Notes: generated by a model from the letters alone, not told the origin. DNA of 64,000 bases from Takakia lepidozioides (GCA_030704615.1 CM060733.1:71116001-71180000); one strand, 5' to 3'; counted from the first letter of the stretch, positions 43,932-55,651 are shown. Program-made: numbers and translations.

Positions 43932-46900
43932 ATGGAGGCTATTGGTGAGGACGACCCCAACTTTCAGCTTGAGAGACCCTCGCAGATGGTGCCGAGGACT
44001 TGCACCATTGTTTCCAGTTCGTAGAGCAGCGAGCAGGCGCGCGGGCGAGGGAAGGCACGGGGGAACACCAGGAAAGGGCAATCTGGATCTGCAGACGCCT
44101 CCGCCCCATCCTCCTCTCGGCAGAGGAAATCAGATCGCTCGCCTATGTCGGTATCAAACCGCTCGTTGCCGGGAGCAGGGAGCTCGCAGTACAGGGGTCA
44201 GCATGCCAGTGGTCCAGCAGCGCCTGGCATAGATGTGGTGCTCACTGCAAAGAGACAACATAGAGCTCTAAAGACGTTGAGAGACAGCACCCTGAACGAC
44301 ACTTAAAGCTCCATTTCCCATCTGTGCAGGATGAGGACGCTACCTGTTGTTCGGCGAGCTGAAAGGCCCGGGATAGAGAAGCTGAAGTTTTTTTTGAGGG
44401 AGATGGGTACAACGACGCTCTTGCATCCTTTTTGCTTGCAACCCACCATCACGCCTGAGGATAGAGCGACCTGGGACATGCATTGGCAGGAGGAGGACCG
44501 CTGCTTTGAGGAGGCCATCAAGGGCACCACCTGGGAGTTTTTGAGCAACCAATGGTTGTATATCTATGACGGCAACCACCGCTACTTGGCGTGGATGGAT
44601 GTGATAACAGAGCAACATGCCGACGACCCCAAATGGCACTATGCAGTCAATGCGAAGATTCTAGATGTAAAACAAGAGGACATCGCTTTGGTCAGAAGGG
44701 CCATGAATCGCATGAACGTGTAAGATTGCTCACGTTTCTTCATAGTCTGCTCATATGAGCATTATTTCTGTCGTCAGTCCTGTAGTGTTCTGTTCACATT
44801 CGCAAACATTTCTTGGCAATTACTCCAACTGCAGGATGCGGGAGTCGGTGCCAATTTCCCATGCAGAGTGACAATGCTGAGGAGTTTGTGCCGACTTCTG
44901 CAGTTGCAGTCTATATCATGATGTGTTTGACGCAATGCTGTTTCATTCTGTTTGATGGTGAGCTTCTCTGCTCGGGTAGTCTGTGCTGACTACCAAATAT
45001 GTGGTTTGGCATGAGAGTGAGTAGTCTGTGCCGACTACCCAATCACAGCTATGCAATGGTAGTGAGTAGTTTGGACCGACTTTCCAGGTCTTGCTATGGC
45101 TTTGCATGTAATGGTGTTTTTTCACTTTCGTGGACTGCCATAGTATGGGAAGTCTGCAACGACTACCCATTCCTCAGCCCTATTCTCCCTGTGCTTACTC
45201 CGGTGTTGTTATGCAGGGTGACAGAAGAGGGCAATGTCAAGTCCGACCTGGCACACAAGCTTTACTATTTCCAGCTAGGCGCAACAACTCCAGTCGAGCA
45301 CTACAAAAATTCACTGTCCGATGAGGTGTACCTCAAGTGCCTCAACAAACGAGACACAAATTGGATGACATTGGCACGGGAGGGCCTTGTCAAGTTCATG
45401 GCACATGAGTCATTCTAGGAGATAATGGATGATACACTGGCGGAGTATTCCCACCTTTCCAACACCCCAGAGAATGCAGAGATTGTGGAATCAGCTCTTG
45501 ATGCAAATCTGGTAGTGTGTAAGACTAAATGGCACTCAAAGATTGCCAAGTACAGTTCTATCTGTGATCCAGCCCTTGGCAACGGGTTCTTTTTTGAGAT
45601 AACAACATACTACAACAAGTTGCGCGCCCTCGATAGAGCGGAGATGACTTTTGAGAGACTTCAGATGGTTGCCTCCAGCCTCGTTTCTGCGGATGCAAAG
45701 ATTGGGTGGTTGAAACTATGGAATTTGCCGCCGGCCAATAGGAGAATCTTCCCGGTGTCACCAACGGACAAGGAATTCAGTGATTGGGTGGACAAGGCCA
45801 CTTGGTGGTGGCAGGTACTCTGTTCATCACCACGTGTATATGCAGTTCTGGAAGTCGGCACAGACTTGCAGTGGCTTTGCATGTAAATGTTAGTAATCTG
45901 ATTGTCTTGTGGATATTTTAGGGCCATGCTGACAGTCCTTGTTTGTTGCAGCAAATGCAAGCGGCGGAGAGGGAACTGGCCACTCTAATGAAGGCGAAGG
46001 TTTTGGCGGTGCGTCCGATGAAGGACATGAAGGGATTGCTCAGGTGGATTGAGCATTTTATGGTCGAGTACTGGAATGAGCTTTTCCACTGCGAGATGGT
46101 GGAGGGCCCACACAGGAGCTGGGGTGTCCTAGAGCAGCCAGGGGGGATGCAGCCTCCACGTCGACTTGTGTACAGGTATGACAATGCAAACCCTGTGTTG
46201 TATTTCAAGACGTGGTAGTTGGGAAGTCTGCACAAATTTCCCGACATGATGCTGACAATGGCAATAGTCTGTGCCGATTTCTGAATCTGAAATGCCTCAC
46301 TTTCTCAGGTACATCAACTTCTACCTTCTGCCCAACAAACACATTTAAGCTATCCCGGCGATGGTTTCTCAGTGGGCAGGTACACGGTCTGAGTGCACCA
46401 TGTACAATGGCAAGCAGATTTCAGAGTACGTGCGGTCCTCCCATTTGCAGTGTTATTGGTGGTTGGACTGCCCACCGAACTTCATCCCTGTGGAGGAGGC
46501 AGAAGCATATAAGACGCTTGCTTCAGGTGAAGAAATACCACCTCCACCCGGACAACCTGCCAACGAGACCGCTGCGCCAGAAGCCCACAATGCCGCTATC
46601 GCTCATCTTGAGCACACCACGGAGGCCCTTGTGGCGGAGGCAACATCAAAAAAGGGCCGCACCAGGAAGCAGAAGCCGAAGAAGGCTTAGAGAGTCGGCG
46701 AGCAGTCATCTCCTGCCAAACAAGGTAGAGCCCAGATGGAGAAAAGCCAGGAGGGGACGGATGAGACAGAGGACGTGCAAGTGGTGGAAGGCGAACAGGT
46801 TCAACAGCAAGGCAGAACGGGGATCACCGAGCATCTGGGTGGAATGGACCTATAGCAAACGCACGCCGTGGCCCCAGCCAAAGTCTAATTTTTCCAAGGG

Positions 46901-48897
46901 CTGGTACCAGAGTACCTAAGTCAATGGCATTGCCCTTAGCCATACAACAATCCTTGTTTGAGGCGCGTCCACTGCAGAAGTATGTGCCGACTTGTGAGGT
47001 GAAATGCATCCACTGCGACAGCTTCGCACTTGTTGAGCAGCGGCTGGCAAAGGAATCCACGTGGGGGGGTATCCAAACCCTCCATGGAGGAAGGCGCTGA
47101 CCTCGTCATTGTGGATTTCCCAGATGGGCAGATGGTGCATAATTGTGGGGCAGAGGGTGTTGTGCCAGATTGGATTGTTTGGAAGCTTTCTCACATCAGC
47201 TCTGCCATATCACTGGCAAAATGCAATCACGGATGATGTGGGGCGACTCCTCATTTTCTGCAAGGGTGATGGCAAGACGGAGATGGACCTTCGATGGATA
47301 GCAAGCAATGCGCCGTTTTGTTTGGTGAAGAGGAAGTGGACCTGCATGAATGCCCTCCCGCTCCTGACAGGCGACGACTAGCAGGCACATGTAGCCCAAA
47401 ACACCACCTCCTTGTGTCGTTTATCATGTTCCATTCCCTGTCAATGTGGGAAGTCTGCACAGACTTCCAAAATACCTAGCCCTGTTTCCATTGAAGACAT
47501 AAGTGCCTCCTACCTGTTCCCACGTCCACTAGTGGTTTTTTCATATAACAGTGAGTTATGCTGAGCAGTTTGAACAACGCCGCAGTCCACGTTTTGTTTT
47601 GGAAGTCGGCACGGGCTTCCCAGAGCAGTATGGGAAGTCTGCACAGACTTCCAACTTAACCCCATGTTTTCCTGCTTAACAATACCGGACAGTGGCTGGT
47701 GCCTGGGAAGTTCGAAGTTATTACCAACGCTTTTCAACATGTCACCCGCGTCCTTGTCCAGCTTTCATGAAGTCGGCCCAGACTTACTGTTCATGTGCTA
47801 AGGCGATTGGGTTTCCTGTGCAGACTCGGGTGTTTTATGCTTTTTTGCTGTTGAAGAGCCTGACATACGCCTGTGACCTTGGCCGGGATGCCAAGAAACT
47901 GGATTCCAACTTCAATCCGGTTGACACCGACATTGTGTGCAATTGCATCACCAAAGACAGGTTGTACACAAGAGCTGATGGGACCTAGTTCAGAGGCGCC
48001 AGAGAAAAAAACCCAATGTTCCTACAGACTTTTATGGAGATGTTGACAGACATTGGGGGCAAGATTGTGGACCTCACTGCAAACTGTGGCGCATCCATGG
48101 TGGTTGCACGGGTTTGTGGTAGCCACTTGCTGGCCTTGGAAGGCGATGGAGAGCTTGTAAGAGAGAAACTGCAAGGCCTGCAAAGTGAGATACCTACTAC
48201 ACCTGACCCCGTGGCCCCAATGGGCTTGACACCTGATGAGTGGTTCTGGGATTCTGGTGTCCAACCTATGCATGTCCATGTACTGGAGTGAGTAAGTTTG
48301 TTGTTCCTCTCGTTTTCTTTCTTCAAAACATGATAGTCGGCGCAGATTTCTCAATTTTGTTGCATTGTCTTGCTTGCCATGGCCCGGCCAACACGTTCCC
48401 TTTGCAAGACTCATGACCATGGTTTTTTTTTTCCCCTATTTGTAGTGATGTTCCCTCAATTTGCACAAGGAGGCCAGCTCCAACGATGCCAGCTCATCGC
48501 CGTGCAGCCTCCTTAATGGCTGCACGTCAGGAGAGGGAAAATAGGAAGGCACAGATTGCCGAGAAGAGGGCAGAGCTTCATCGAAAAGCAGCTGCTATTC
48601 TCTTCACCCCACCCAAACCTATGTGTCTTCCTGACTATGCAACAAAGATGGCAGAAAGGCTAGCTCAGCAGGAATCCCCCGAATTGTCGAAGAGGCCAAT
48701 GTGGCCAGGTGAGGCACGGGCGGTTAAAAGGTTTAGGAAGGTTCAACATTTGGTAGAATATAGTGTTGTGCTAGGTAGTGAGAGCTCTGATCCATCGACA
48801 GAAAAAGAGGACGATGATGATGTAGATGAGATCATCGAGAAAGTAGTGGACGATGTGGAGATGGAATATGGGGACGCTACCAGTGAGGGCACTCCTT
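43932..48897 (+). pseudogene. ParB/methyltransferase family, copy C (longest + strand copy)
   Basis: Exons in order: 43932-~44300 basic N-terminus (MEAIGEDDPNFQLERPSQM, TAG at 44022-44024); 44329-~44719 ParB-like domain with WLYIYDGNHRYLAWMDVI (DGNHR 44578-44592); 45218-45812 helical middle (TKWHSKIAKYSSICDPALG, TAG at 45416-45418); about 45952-46174; 46309 onward (CTMYNGKQ, Lys-rich linker, several stops); about 47060-47380 GADLVIVDFPDG (47114-47128) then LLIFCKGDGKTEMDLR after a frame change; about 47805-48290 FYAFLLLKSL, a TAG at 47986-47988, RGAREKNPMFLQTF and KIVDLTANCGASM (near 48067-48096); 48453-48897 basic then acidic tail. Motif order IV, X, I matches copy A. In motif I the glycine pattern is weakened (NCG for GTG). 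Confidence 0.72.
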
Positions 48898-49194
48898 AAC
48901 CTTGTTACCCTTAAACGTTTCTATAAATTCAAAAATTTGTTTCGTGTTTATTTTCTGTGCAGCTCCATGCAATGGATGGAGCAAAAAGTAGTATGACTGA
49001 TTGTCTTGAAGCATGGAAAATGTTGGAGTACATCTACATTCTAAGCAATATTCACAGTTCCTGCCTTTTTCCAAATTAATGTCATTTCACGTTTTCCTCT
49101 ACCCTCGGTTAACTCTGGTAGTGTATGTGACGCGCGGAATTGGGTGGTACACCTTCTAATACCGTGCATTTATACATCCTAGACATTAAGTATG

Positions 49195-50531
49195 GGGGGA
49201 TGCTATTCTGTGAGCAGAAAAATCCGTGAGCAGAAATCTGCTCACGCTTCAGGATCTGCCCACCTATAACCGCGGGCACCTATTCAACTTAGAAGACCTA
49301 TTATTGTGCATAGTGGCCAGTATTACAAGCTCGGTTATGGATGCTGCTGGGATGAATGAGGGATGAATGGCGGATGAATGTCTGTATGATGAATGAGACA
49401 TGGATGAATGAAATAAATGTAATAATACAAAGTTGTTTTGTAGTAGTAGCTCCGAAATCCCCCGAGCTCCGAAATCCTTTAAACCATGCTAGTCTTGCTT
49501 GCAAATCAATTGTGAAAGTGCAGTGTATATTGCCAACAATGAATCCACATTGCTTTGTGGATTGAGGAGGGGTTACTTGGTATCCAAGGTTGAGAAAAAT
49601 GCTCACACCCAAATCTAAAGAAGGCAGAGAGGTGAACTCGTGCTTTATAAATAAACATTTCAAAACACGTATTGGGAATTAAGATGTCGTTGATGACACC
49701 TTAATCCCCAACACCTGCACATACACCGCCTTACCGCCAAGGCTTGCCATCAGATTTTTTTGGGTGAATTTTTTTGGGGTTTTTGATTTTTCCATGAATT
49801 GTCATATGCCAACTCGTAGTGGGAATTAAGATGTTGTTGACGACACCTTAATCCCCAGCACCTGCACACACACCGCCTTACCGCCAAGACTTGTTCGCCA
49901 TCAGATTAATGTGGGTTGAAACTGTTTGGGGTAATCTTTTTGGGGTTTTTGGTTTTTCCATGAATTGTCATGTGCCAACTCGTACTGGGAATTAAGATGT
50001 CGTTGACGACACCTTAATCCCCAGCACCTGCACACACACCGCCTTACCGCCAAGGCTGTTCGCCATCAAATTTTTTTGGGTTGAAATTTTTTGGGTGATT
50101 TTTTTTGGGGTTTTTGGTTTTTCCGTGAATTGTCATGTGCCAACTCGTACTGGGAATTAAGATGTCGTTGATGACACCTTAATCCCGAGCACCTGCACAC
50201 GCACCATGGTTCATTCATGTCGCTCATTTTTCACCCAAAAGTCATCCAACATTAGTCCATTCCTTTTTTCATTCATCTCAAAACCAGTCATCTGGCAGCT
50301 TTTCATCGCACATTCGTACCATATGGTCGTCACCCAGCAAAGATTCTTCTGTCGAATGGGGTGGAGATTGCGTCTGTGCAGTGTAGTTTTTGTCCACGGC
50401 AATAGGTCATTTTTTTCCCTCGGTTGTAGGCTCCCATTCACTAATCTGCTCACGCTTAAGGGATTCTGCTCACGTTTACCACTTAAAGCGTGAGCGTGCT
50501 CACGTGAACTGCTCACACGGTAGCTACCCTC
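49195..50531. mobile_element. Mutator-like MITE, 1,337 bp, 9-bp target duplication
   Basis: It is flanked by TTAAGTATG on both sides (49186-49194 and 50532-50540). The ends are imperfect inverted repeats: left GGGGGATGCTATTCTGTGAG, right read inward GAGGGTAGCTACCGTGTGAG, both continuing CAG and then more GTGAGC words. A 9-bp duplication is typical of Mutator-like elements. There is no transposase ORF inside. It lies within the cargo of the giant CACTA, just 3' of copy C. Confidence 0.85.
49673..50200. repeat. Tandem repeat inside the MITE (about 3.5 units)
   Basis: TGGGAATTAAGATG(T)(C/T)GTTGA begins at about 49673, 49818, 49986 and 50152, a spacing of about 145-168 bp. Each unit continues GACACCTTAATCCC, CACCTGCACA, CACCGCCTTACCGCCAAG, T-rich TTTTTTGGGGTTTTTG and TCCATGAATTGTCAT.TGCCAACTCGTA. 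Length differences arise in the T/G-rich part. Confidence 0.9.
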
Positions 50532-50540
50532 TTAAGTATG

Positions 50541-51590
50541 TGGCCATATCAGCTTCGCACACATCCCGAACCGGATCCGAGCCTGCAACGTCCCTTCGGA
50601 TTTTAGTATGGAGGAGGTTCGGGAACTCTGCTCATGGCTCATGGCTCATTTGCTCATCGCTCATGAAAAAACAACCCCCCTGCCGACTACACAATATCTG
50701 AACCCGGTATACCTTAATTCGCTCTGAATCGGGGAAGTCAGCATCGAGACTATTACTGGAAATAATGACTGCGAAGGGAAAAAACACTGTAGTCACAGCC
50801 GACTACACAATATGTGCACCCTATATACCATGATTCTCTCAGATTCGGAGAAGTCGGCAGCGACTATTACTGAAAACGATGACTGCGATGGGAAGATGCA
50901 CTGTAGTCGTTGCCGACTTCATCATGTAGCCCAAAACTACCCATATCACAATGTTCCGTGGCCTTCCAGTAATGGTAGTCGGCAACGACCTAGAAGTTTG
51001 CAGGATCCGTGCCGCTTTCCGACAAAATATTCGACATTATTCCGCGGAGAGCTCCTCTCCAGATGAAGCATTCCCTCTTATAGACGGATTTCCGAGAATG
51101 TAGTCGGCGCCAACCTAAATATTTACATATCCTGCGGAGGAAAGCCAATTATTAACATACAAAAATATATGGAAGTGGGGTGAATTTCCGGAATTCATCA
51201 AGTGTAATGGATCCTCCGGGGATTAGGAAAGGCAACATGGACAGTTGTTTATGCCGTTTCACTGATTGGTCGGCACCGACCAGTCTAATTATCGCCCGGT
51301 ATTTGCTGCGTTGAACAGTTCCGCAGTGAGAATTTGCATCCAAAATCCAGCATATGGAGCACATGGTAGGCTCCGATTCCAGACTTCCAGGAGCACAGAA
51401 AACAGATGGGTATTCCAAGAAACGGCGGGATGAATGTAAGTGACACACCTTATCGATGAAAGTAGTATGGCCGATATGATGAAAGCAATTTGGATGACGC
51501 TCCCTCATCTGTAACATCCATTGGACATACAAGTGTCATTCCAAATTTGAAAATTAGATGTATGTCGGTCAAAAAAACGGCGAACCCATT
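50541..51590. other. Palindrome-rich spacer upstream of copy D
   Basis: No supported gene. It holds GCTCATGGCTCAT repeats near 50620-50665 and several AGTCGG/CCGACT palindromes (50790-51290). A - strand frame at 51152-51532 is not recognised. The ParB-like exon of copy D should lie here, but its DGNHR part was not found. Confidence 0.4.
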
Positions 51591-52695
51591 CGTCTTCCAC
51601 AAAGATTATGGATGTGAGGAGTTCCGATCTGGGGCTCATTCGATGAGCCGTGCATCGAATGAATGTGTGAGTTTCTATCCCCATTTCTGCTCACATGAGC
51701 TAAAAATTCATATCCGCCTAAGAGCCTAGCATTTGGGGGATTTCCATCACAGTGGTTTGCAGGTGGAAGATGCGCAGTCAGTTCCTGGAACCCACAACCC
51801 ATTCTACTTCCATAACTGAGCAACCACACCTTATTGGATTCCCTAGGTTAGGTATGTCAAGTTATAGTCTGTAGCGACTATTACCACATTGTAAGTACAA
51901 AGTGCCAGGTGAGAGGAACTCAGTAGGACTGCATGGTCACAGCGGGGTTGAGAACGAGATGGCAGGTGACAGTTCCTAGCAAGTGGCCTAACACATTAGA
52001 ACAGTTATAGTCTGCAACGACTATAGCAGTTTGGTACAGTGATTGAGCCGCCAAAAAACTGGCACTGTCAGCCCAAACCTGCCCACACAGAATGAGTGAG
52101 GTTCTTGAAGGTTCATCACGATTGAGCTGGATTTCCATGAGGTCGGTCTTGACTAAAAGACCCCGCACTGTGCATTTTGCAGTGTAACAAACCGAGGAAA
52201 TGTGTCCACCGAACTTCCCCACAAGCTATTCTACTTCCAGAAGTGCGCAACAACACCTGTCGAGCAGTACCAAACAGCTCTTCCACCAGACGTGTACGAG
52301 AAGTGCTTAAACAAGCGGGATGGGAACTGGATGACTATGCCGCGGGATGCCCTCATATGGGTCAGGAGGGATTCCGCTGAATCAGAAATGCCTGCTTGGA
52401 TGCCCATGCGCACTTACCTCCCATAGTTGAAAACACCGACCTCATCCGGAAGAAGCTTGCGAGCGATTTCCAAGTACATAGAACCAAGTGGTACACCAAA
52501 ATCGCCAAGTATTCTTCTATCTGTGATCCTGCTCTGGGAACTGGGTTTCTGTTCGAAATAACCATGCACTACAAGTCGCTTGCCATGAATCAGAAGCCCG
52601 AAATGACTCTGGAGAAGTTGCAGATGTTGGCCACGAGCGACGTGAGTCCTAAGGAGAAGATTTCATTGTTGAAGCTGTGGAATTCCAACACAATT

Positions 52696-53537
52696 CTACA
52701 ACAGATCGCGGTAGTTATGACTGCCAAACCGTGGTAGTCATGGTTTTCTTGACTTTGACCATGACTGCACCATGTTTTTATATGAAATTGACCTCCCGCA
52801 GTCGTTCATACGACTGTAGTCATATGCACGACTATCTAAGTAGTCGTCTGACTACATGGCTCCGGAATGGGCGGAAGGCTGGTCAACGGCAATTGACCAG
52901 ATTTAGCTCACCATTCATAGTCATTTCCTTGACTACAGTGTACATGGATGAGGTTACATAGTCATGATGACTACTGGGGATTTTGTAATTTGGTGTGTAT
53001 AATACAATTAAAATACCAAATAATCACATGAATGACTAATGGGTGTATTGGTTAGCAGGTAGTGAACTATAACTCTTATAGTAGAGAGGTTGCAGGTTCA
53101 AACTCCTCTAAGTACAATCAAATGGATAAGATGGCCCTAGGGTTAATAGACGAGCTAGGGATAGCACGTGGTACCCTAGATGGGCTGCCACGTGGTTTTT
53201 TCATTATTATAAAATGCATTATGCCACGTGGCACAATGCGGTGCGACGCGGCGTCTAACATATCTTTTTATTTTTTTAATTTAATTTAATTTAATTTAAT
53301 TTTTTTAAATCAATTGCGCCTCGCCACGTGGCGTGGCAGTGGCGACTGCAGTATGGTATATATGACTGCAGTGAGAGATATCACTTGGTTCATCTGACTG
53401 TAGTCATCTGGACCGTACCATCCTGTACTCATTGTATTCACTTGGTTTGCACGACTTACAGTCATAGAAGTCATATGTACCGTTTATGACTGTAGAATAG
53501 TCATATATACAGTCATAAATACCGCTATCTGTTGTAG
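52696..53537. mobile_element. Inverted-repeat insertion splitting an exon of copy D
   Basis: The left end is CTACAACAGATCGCGGTAGT and the right end read inward is CTACAACAGATAGCGGTATT, both continuing TATGACTG. The exon sequence on either side (KLWNSN... and RFPIAPTD) rejoins to match copy C, so this is a clean insertion. Two more right-end bases would make CACTACAACAG, a CACTA-like start, but the left end reads TTCTACAACAG and I see no target duplication. The inside has GACTGTAGTCAT-type inverted repeats, a tRNA-like stretch and four CACGTGG words. Confidence 0.75.
53041..53302 (+). mobile_element. Possible tRNA-derived SINE-like segment
   Basis: GTTAGCAGGTAGTGAACT resembles a pol III A box and, about 30 bases on, GGTTCAAACTCC resembles a B box. 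Between them ACTAT...ATAGT could form an anticodon-like stem. The segment ends in a T-rich run with TTTAA repeats near 53270-53302, as in some plant SINEs. No target duplication was found. The boxes are imperfect and it sits inside another insertion. Confidence 0.35.
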
Positions 53538-53869
53538 TGAAAACTGCGATTTCCCATTGCCCCAACAGATGTCATCTTCGGCATGTGGTGTGACAAAATG
53601 ACATGGTGGTTTAAGGTACAAATCATGCTTTCTTTGCTAAGGCTTTTTGTTTATGTTGATTTCGTAACCCTGCGTTCTGATAAGTATCGTGGACTTGCAG
53701 CAAAAAAAGGAAGCAGAGCGGCAATTCGCCAAGCTGGTTCAGAAAGGGTTCCTGCAGCTCCCAATAGCGTCGACGTTGGCCGGTGGTGCTGCCCGCCGCA
53801 ATCCTCCAAGCCTCTCTCACATGAGCTCTTCATTCCCTTCCAAGGCTCCATGAAGGTTTGCATGAACCT

Positions 53870-55163
53870 TGGGCTTTTTTCGCGCGCCCCACGGAGGAAG
53901 GTACCATCCTGTCGTTTGTGGAGTCTATCCTCTCTCACCATGTTCCTCACCACATCTTCACTGATGGCGTTGTGGTCCGTGTCCAGCTTAAAAGCAATCT
54001 CGCGGAAATTGAAATTACAATCCAATCCTCTAAGAAGGCAAAATGCATAGAAAATGACAGTCTGCAAGTTCCAATGCCAGTACGAATCCCGTCAGGCAAA
54101 TGTAAATTGCAAGATCTTTCATAGTCGCTGCAGACTATGATTGCATATATACAATGTAAACTATTGGAATATGCCCACAAGCACCACTACATCTTAATAT
54201 TAAACCCCTGTGACATGGTCGTTACCGACCTCAACTCGACTAATAGCCCCTGGCAAGTACCGACTATAACTTCGCAACATCGCAATCTAGAGTCATAGTC
54301 TAGTGTGCCGACTATGTCTCTCAGGTACCCCGTGCCCTCTCCACTACTGTTTGCTATGTATGAGTAGACGAATGCCCTTCCCCGTCCGACAACCCTTAAC
54401 TCCCATGACTACTCAACAACTCATCCATCAGTAGTAGACGTTGCCGACTATGACTCTCAACCACGGCTCTAGAGACATAGTCTGTACCGACTATGTATGT
54501 GCAGACAAAAATTGTCGACTACAATGGTATTTGCCAAAAATAACATAGCAACTACCGACTACCATGGGATCTGCGTAAATCACACACATTTGGCAATACA
54601 TTCCGAAAGCGTTGCAGTGCTCGGTAACTGGACACAACGATGCAAAAGAATTTACAACCATGAGGCACATACGACAGAGCAAAGAAACATAATTAAGGTG
54701 GTTCCACTTACCTGTGGCTGCCCTACTTCTCCAGATTGGAGTGGTACTCGATTGAGGCAAGTCCACTTCTTCTTGACAACTTTGAAGGGTTGATCTCCGA
54801 TGGGCCCACACATCTCCGAATTTCAACCTCTGTCTTAGCATCGCCCTTGCAAAAAATCACAAGGCACCCCTGGTCTTTCAGCAGAGATGATGCCAATGCC
54901 AGTGCATGTGGGAGAGTATCCTTTGCCTTTGCATTCCAACCCGGCACGATGTGATCTTGGCCAACCCCCCTCACAAACTGTCCATCGGGGAGATCCACCA
55001 AAACCAGATCTGCACCTGCTTTTGGAATTGTACCACCCCTAGGAAAAGGCTTCGGAGATCGGTGCCTCTCCAGAAACGCGTCGATTTCTCCCTCGGCTCT
55101 AGCCACTTTTTTGTGGCTGCTTTTGATGCTAGCCTGCAGATGACCAACTGAAACCAGTCGCAC
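53870..55163 (-). pseudogene. ParB/methyltransferase family, copy D methyltransferase part, inverted
   Basis: The frame from 55163 reads SIKSSHKKVARAEGEIDAFL, then GADLVLVDLPDGQFV (DLPDG 54981-54995), HALALASSLLKDQGCLVIFC and KGDAKTEVEIRR. After a gap, 54067 to about 53870 reads MQTVIFYAFCLLRGLDCNFN and FLRGAREKSPRFMQTFME (motif X-like). Homology stops at about 53850, just before where motif I should start, and the + strand exon of copy D abuts there. So this part is inverted and lacks the SAM-binding motif. It shows the least degenerate motif IV neighbourhood of the copies. Confidence 0.7.
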
Positions 55164-55651
55164 TTAAGGCATTATACCTATGTGATTGCAACCCTTTCTC
55201 GCAAAGCTATAGCCTTGTAAATCAGCACCGATGCCAACTGCATAAGCCTGCCCTTATTTGTACCTCCCCATCCGCGTCGACCAGATCTCATCCTTCGCTC
55301 AATCTGGAAATTTTTCAGGGCTTGGGTAAAATGTCTTGCCTCAAGAGGCAAGCTGAACGTCGTACAGGGGACACTCAATTTTTGACAGGAGAGACCAGTT
55401 AAGTACCTAAACTTGAGGCAAAACCCAAAAGGATAATGTATGCAGGCTGAAATGTGGATAGTCTCTGCATTGCTACTGCTTCACCCCCAAACCATCATGG
55501 CCACAAGTACCAACGCTGAAAACTGAAGCAGAAACGTCATGCATGAGACGATTGCGGGAAGCTACAGTGCATGAATCTACATTGCGGTGTATGTCAATGA
55601 CACTGTGTACATCCTCGCTCACCTCGATCCATGATCACCATGACATCGTGC

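Larger units (their letters stand above)
51590..53852 (+). pseudogene. ParB/methyltransferase family, copy D, + strand part
   Basis: About 51590-51675 gives KIMDVRSSDLGLIR, a TGA, then AVHRMN and a donor; this is the end of the ParB-like exon (copy C: KILDVKQEDIALVRRAMNRM). 52186-~52695 gives KLFYFQKCATTPVEQYQTAL and TKWYTKIAKYSSICDPALG. The exon is then split by an 842-bp insertion and resumes at about 53545 with RFPIAPTDVIFGMW and DKMTWWFK, followed by a GT donor. About 53702-53852 gives KKEAERQFAKLVQKG, the counterpart of copy C 45952. After that the + strand homology ends, where an opposite-strand segment begins. Confidence 0.68.
36960..54530. repeat. Dispersed 14-bp palindrome AGTCGGTGCCGACT and variants
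   Basis: Clear copies: 37022-37035, 38561-38574, 43227-43240, 45023-45036, 50905-50918 and 54479-54492. Dozens of near copies (AGTCTGCACAGACT, AGTCGGCACAGACT, AGTCTGTGCCGACT and so on) fill spacers and introns at 36.97-37.3, 38.5-38.8, 40.9-41.1, 42.9-43.6, 44.8-45.2, 45.85, 46.2-46.3, 47.0, 47.4-47.8, 48.3, 50.7-51.3, 51.9-52.1 and 54.1-54.5 kb. They are often followed by TATGAC or TTCC. In copy C they fall in introns, not exons. The CCGAC half resembles both the DRE/CRT core and the start of the maize Spm TNPA site, from general knowledge. Confidence 0.85.

Noticed and set aside
49301-49663. - strand ORF with FIHVSFIIQTFIRHSSLIHP
   Set aside because: It is the translation of a GGATGAATG-type simple repeat within the MITE.
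53041-53120. A functional tRNA gene
   Set aside because: A and B boxes are imperfect and no complete cloverleaf with a normal anticodon loop could be drawn.
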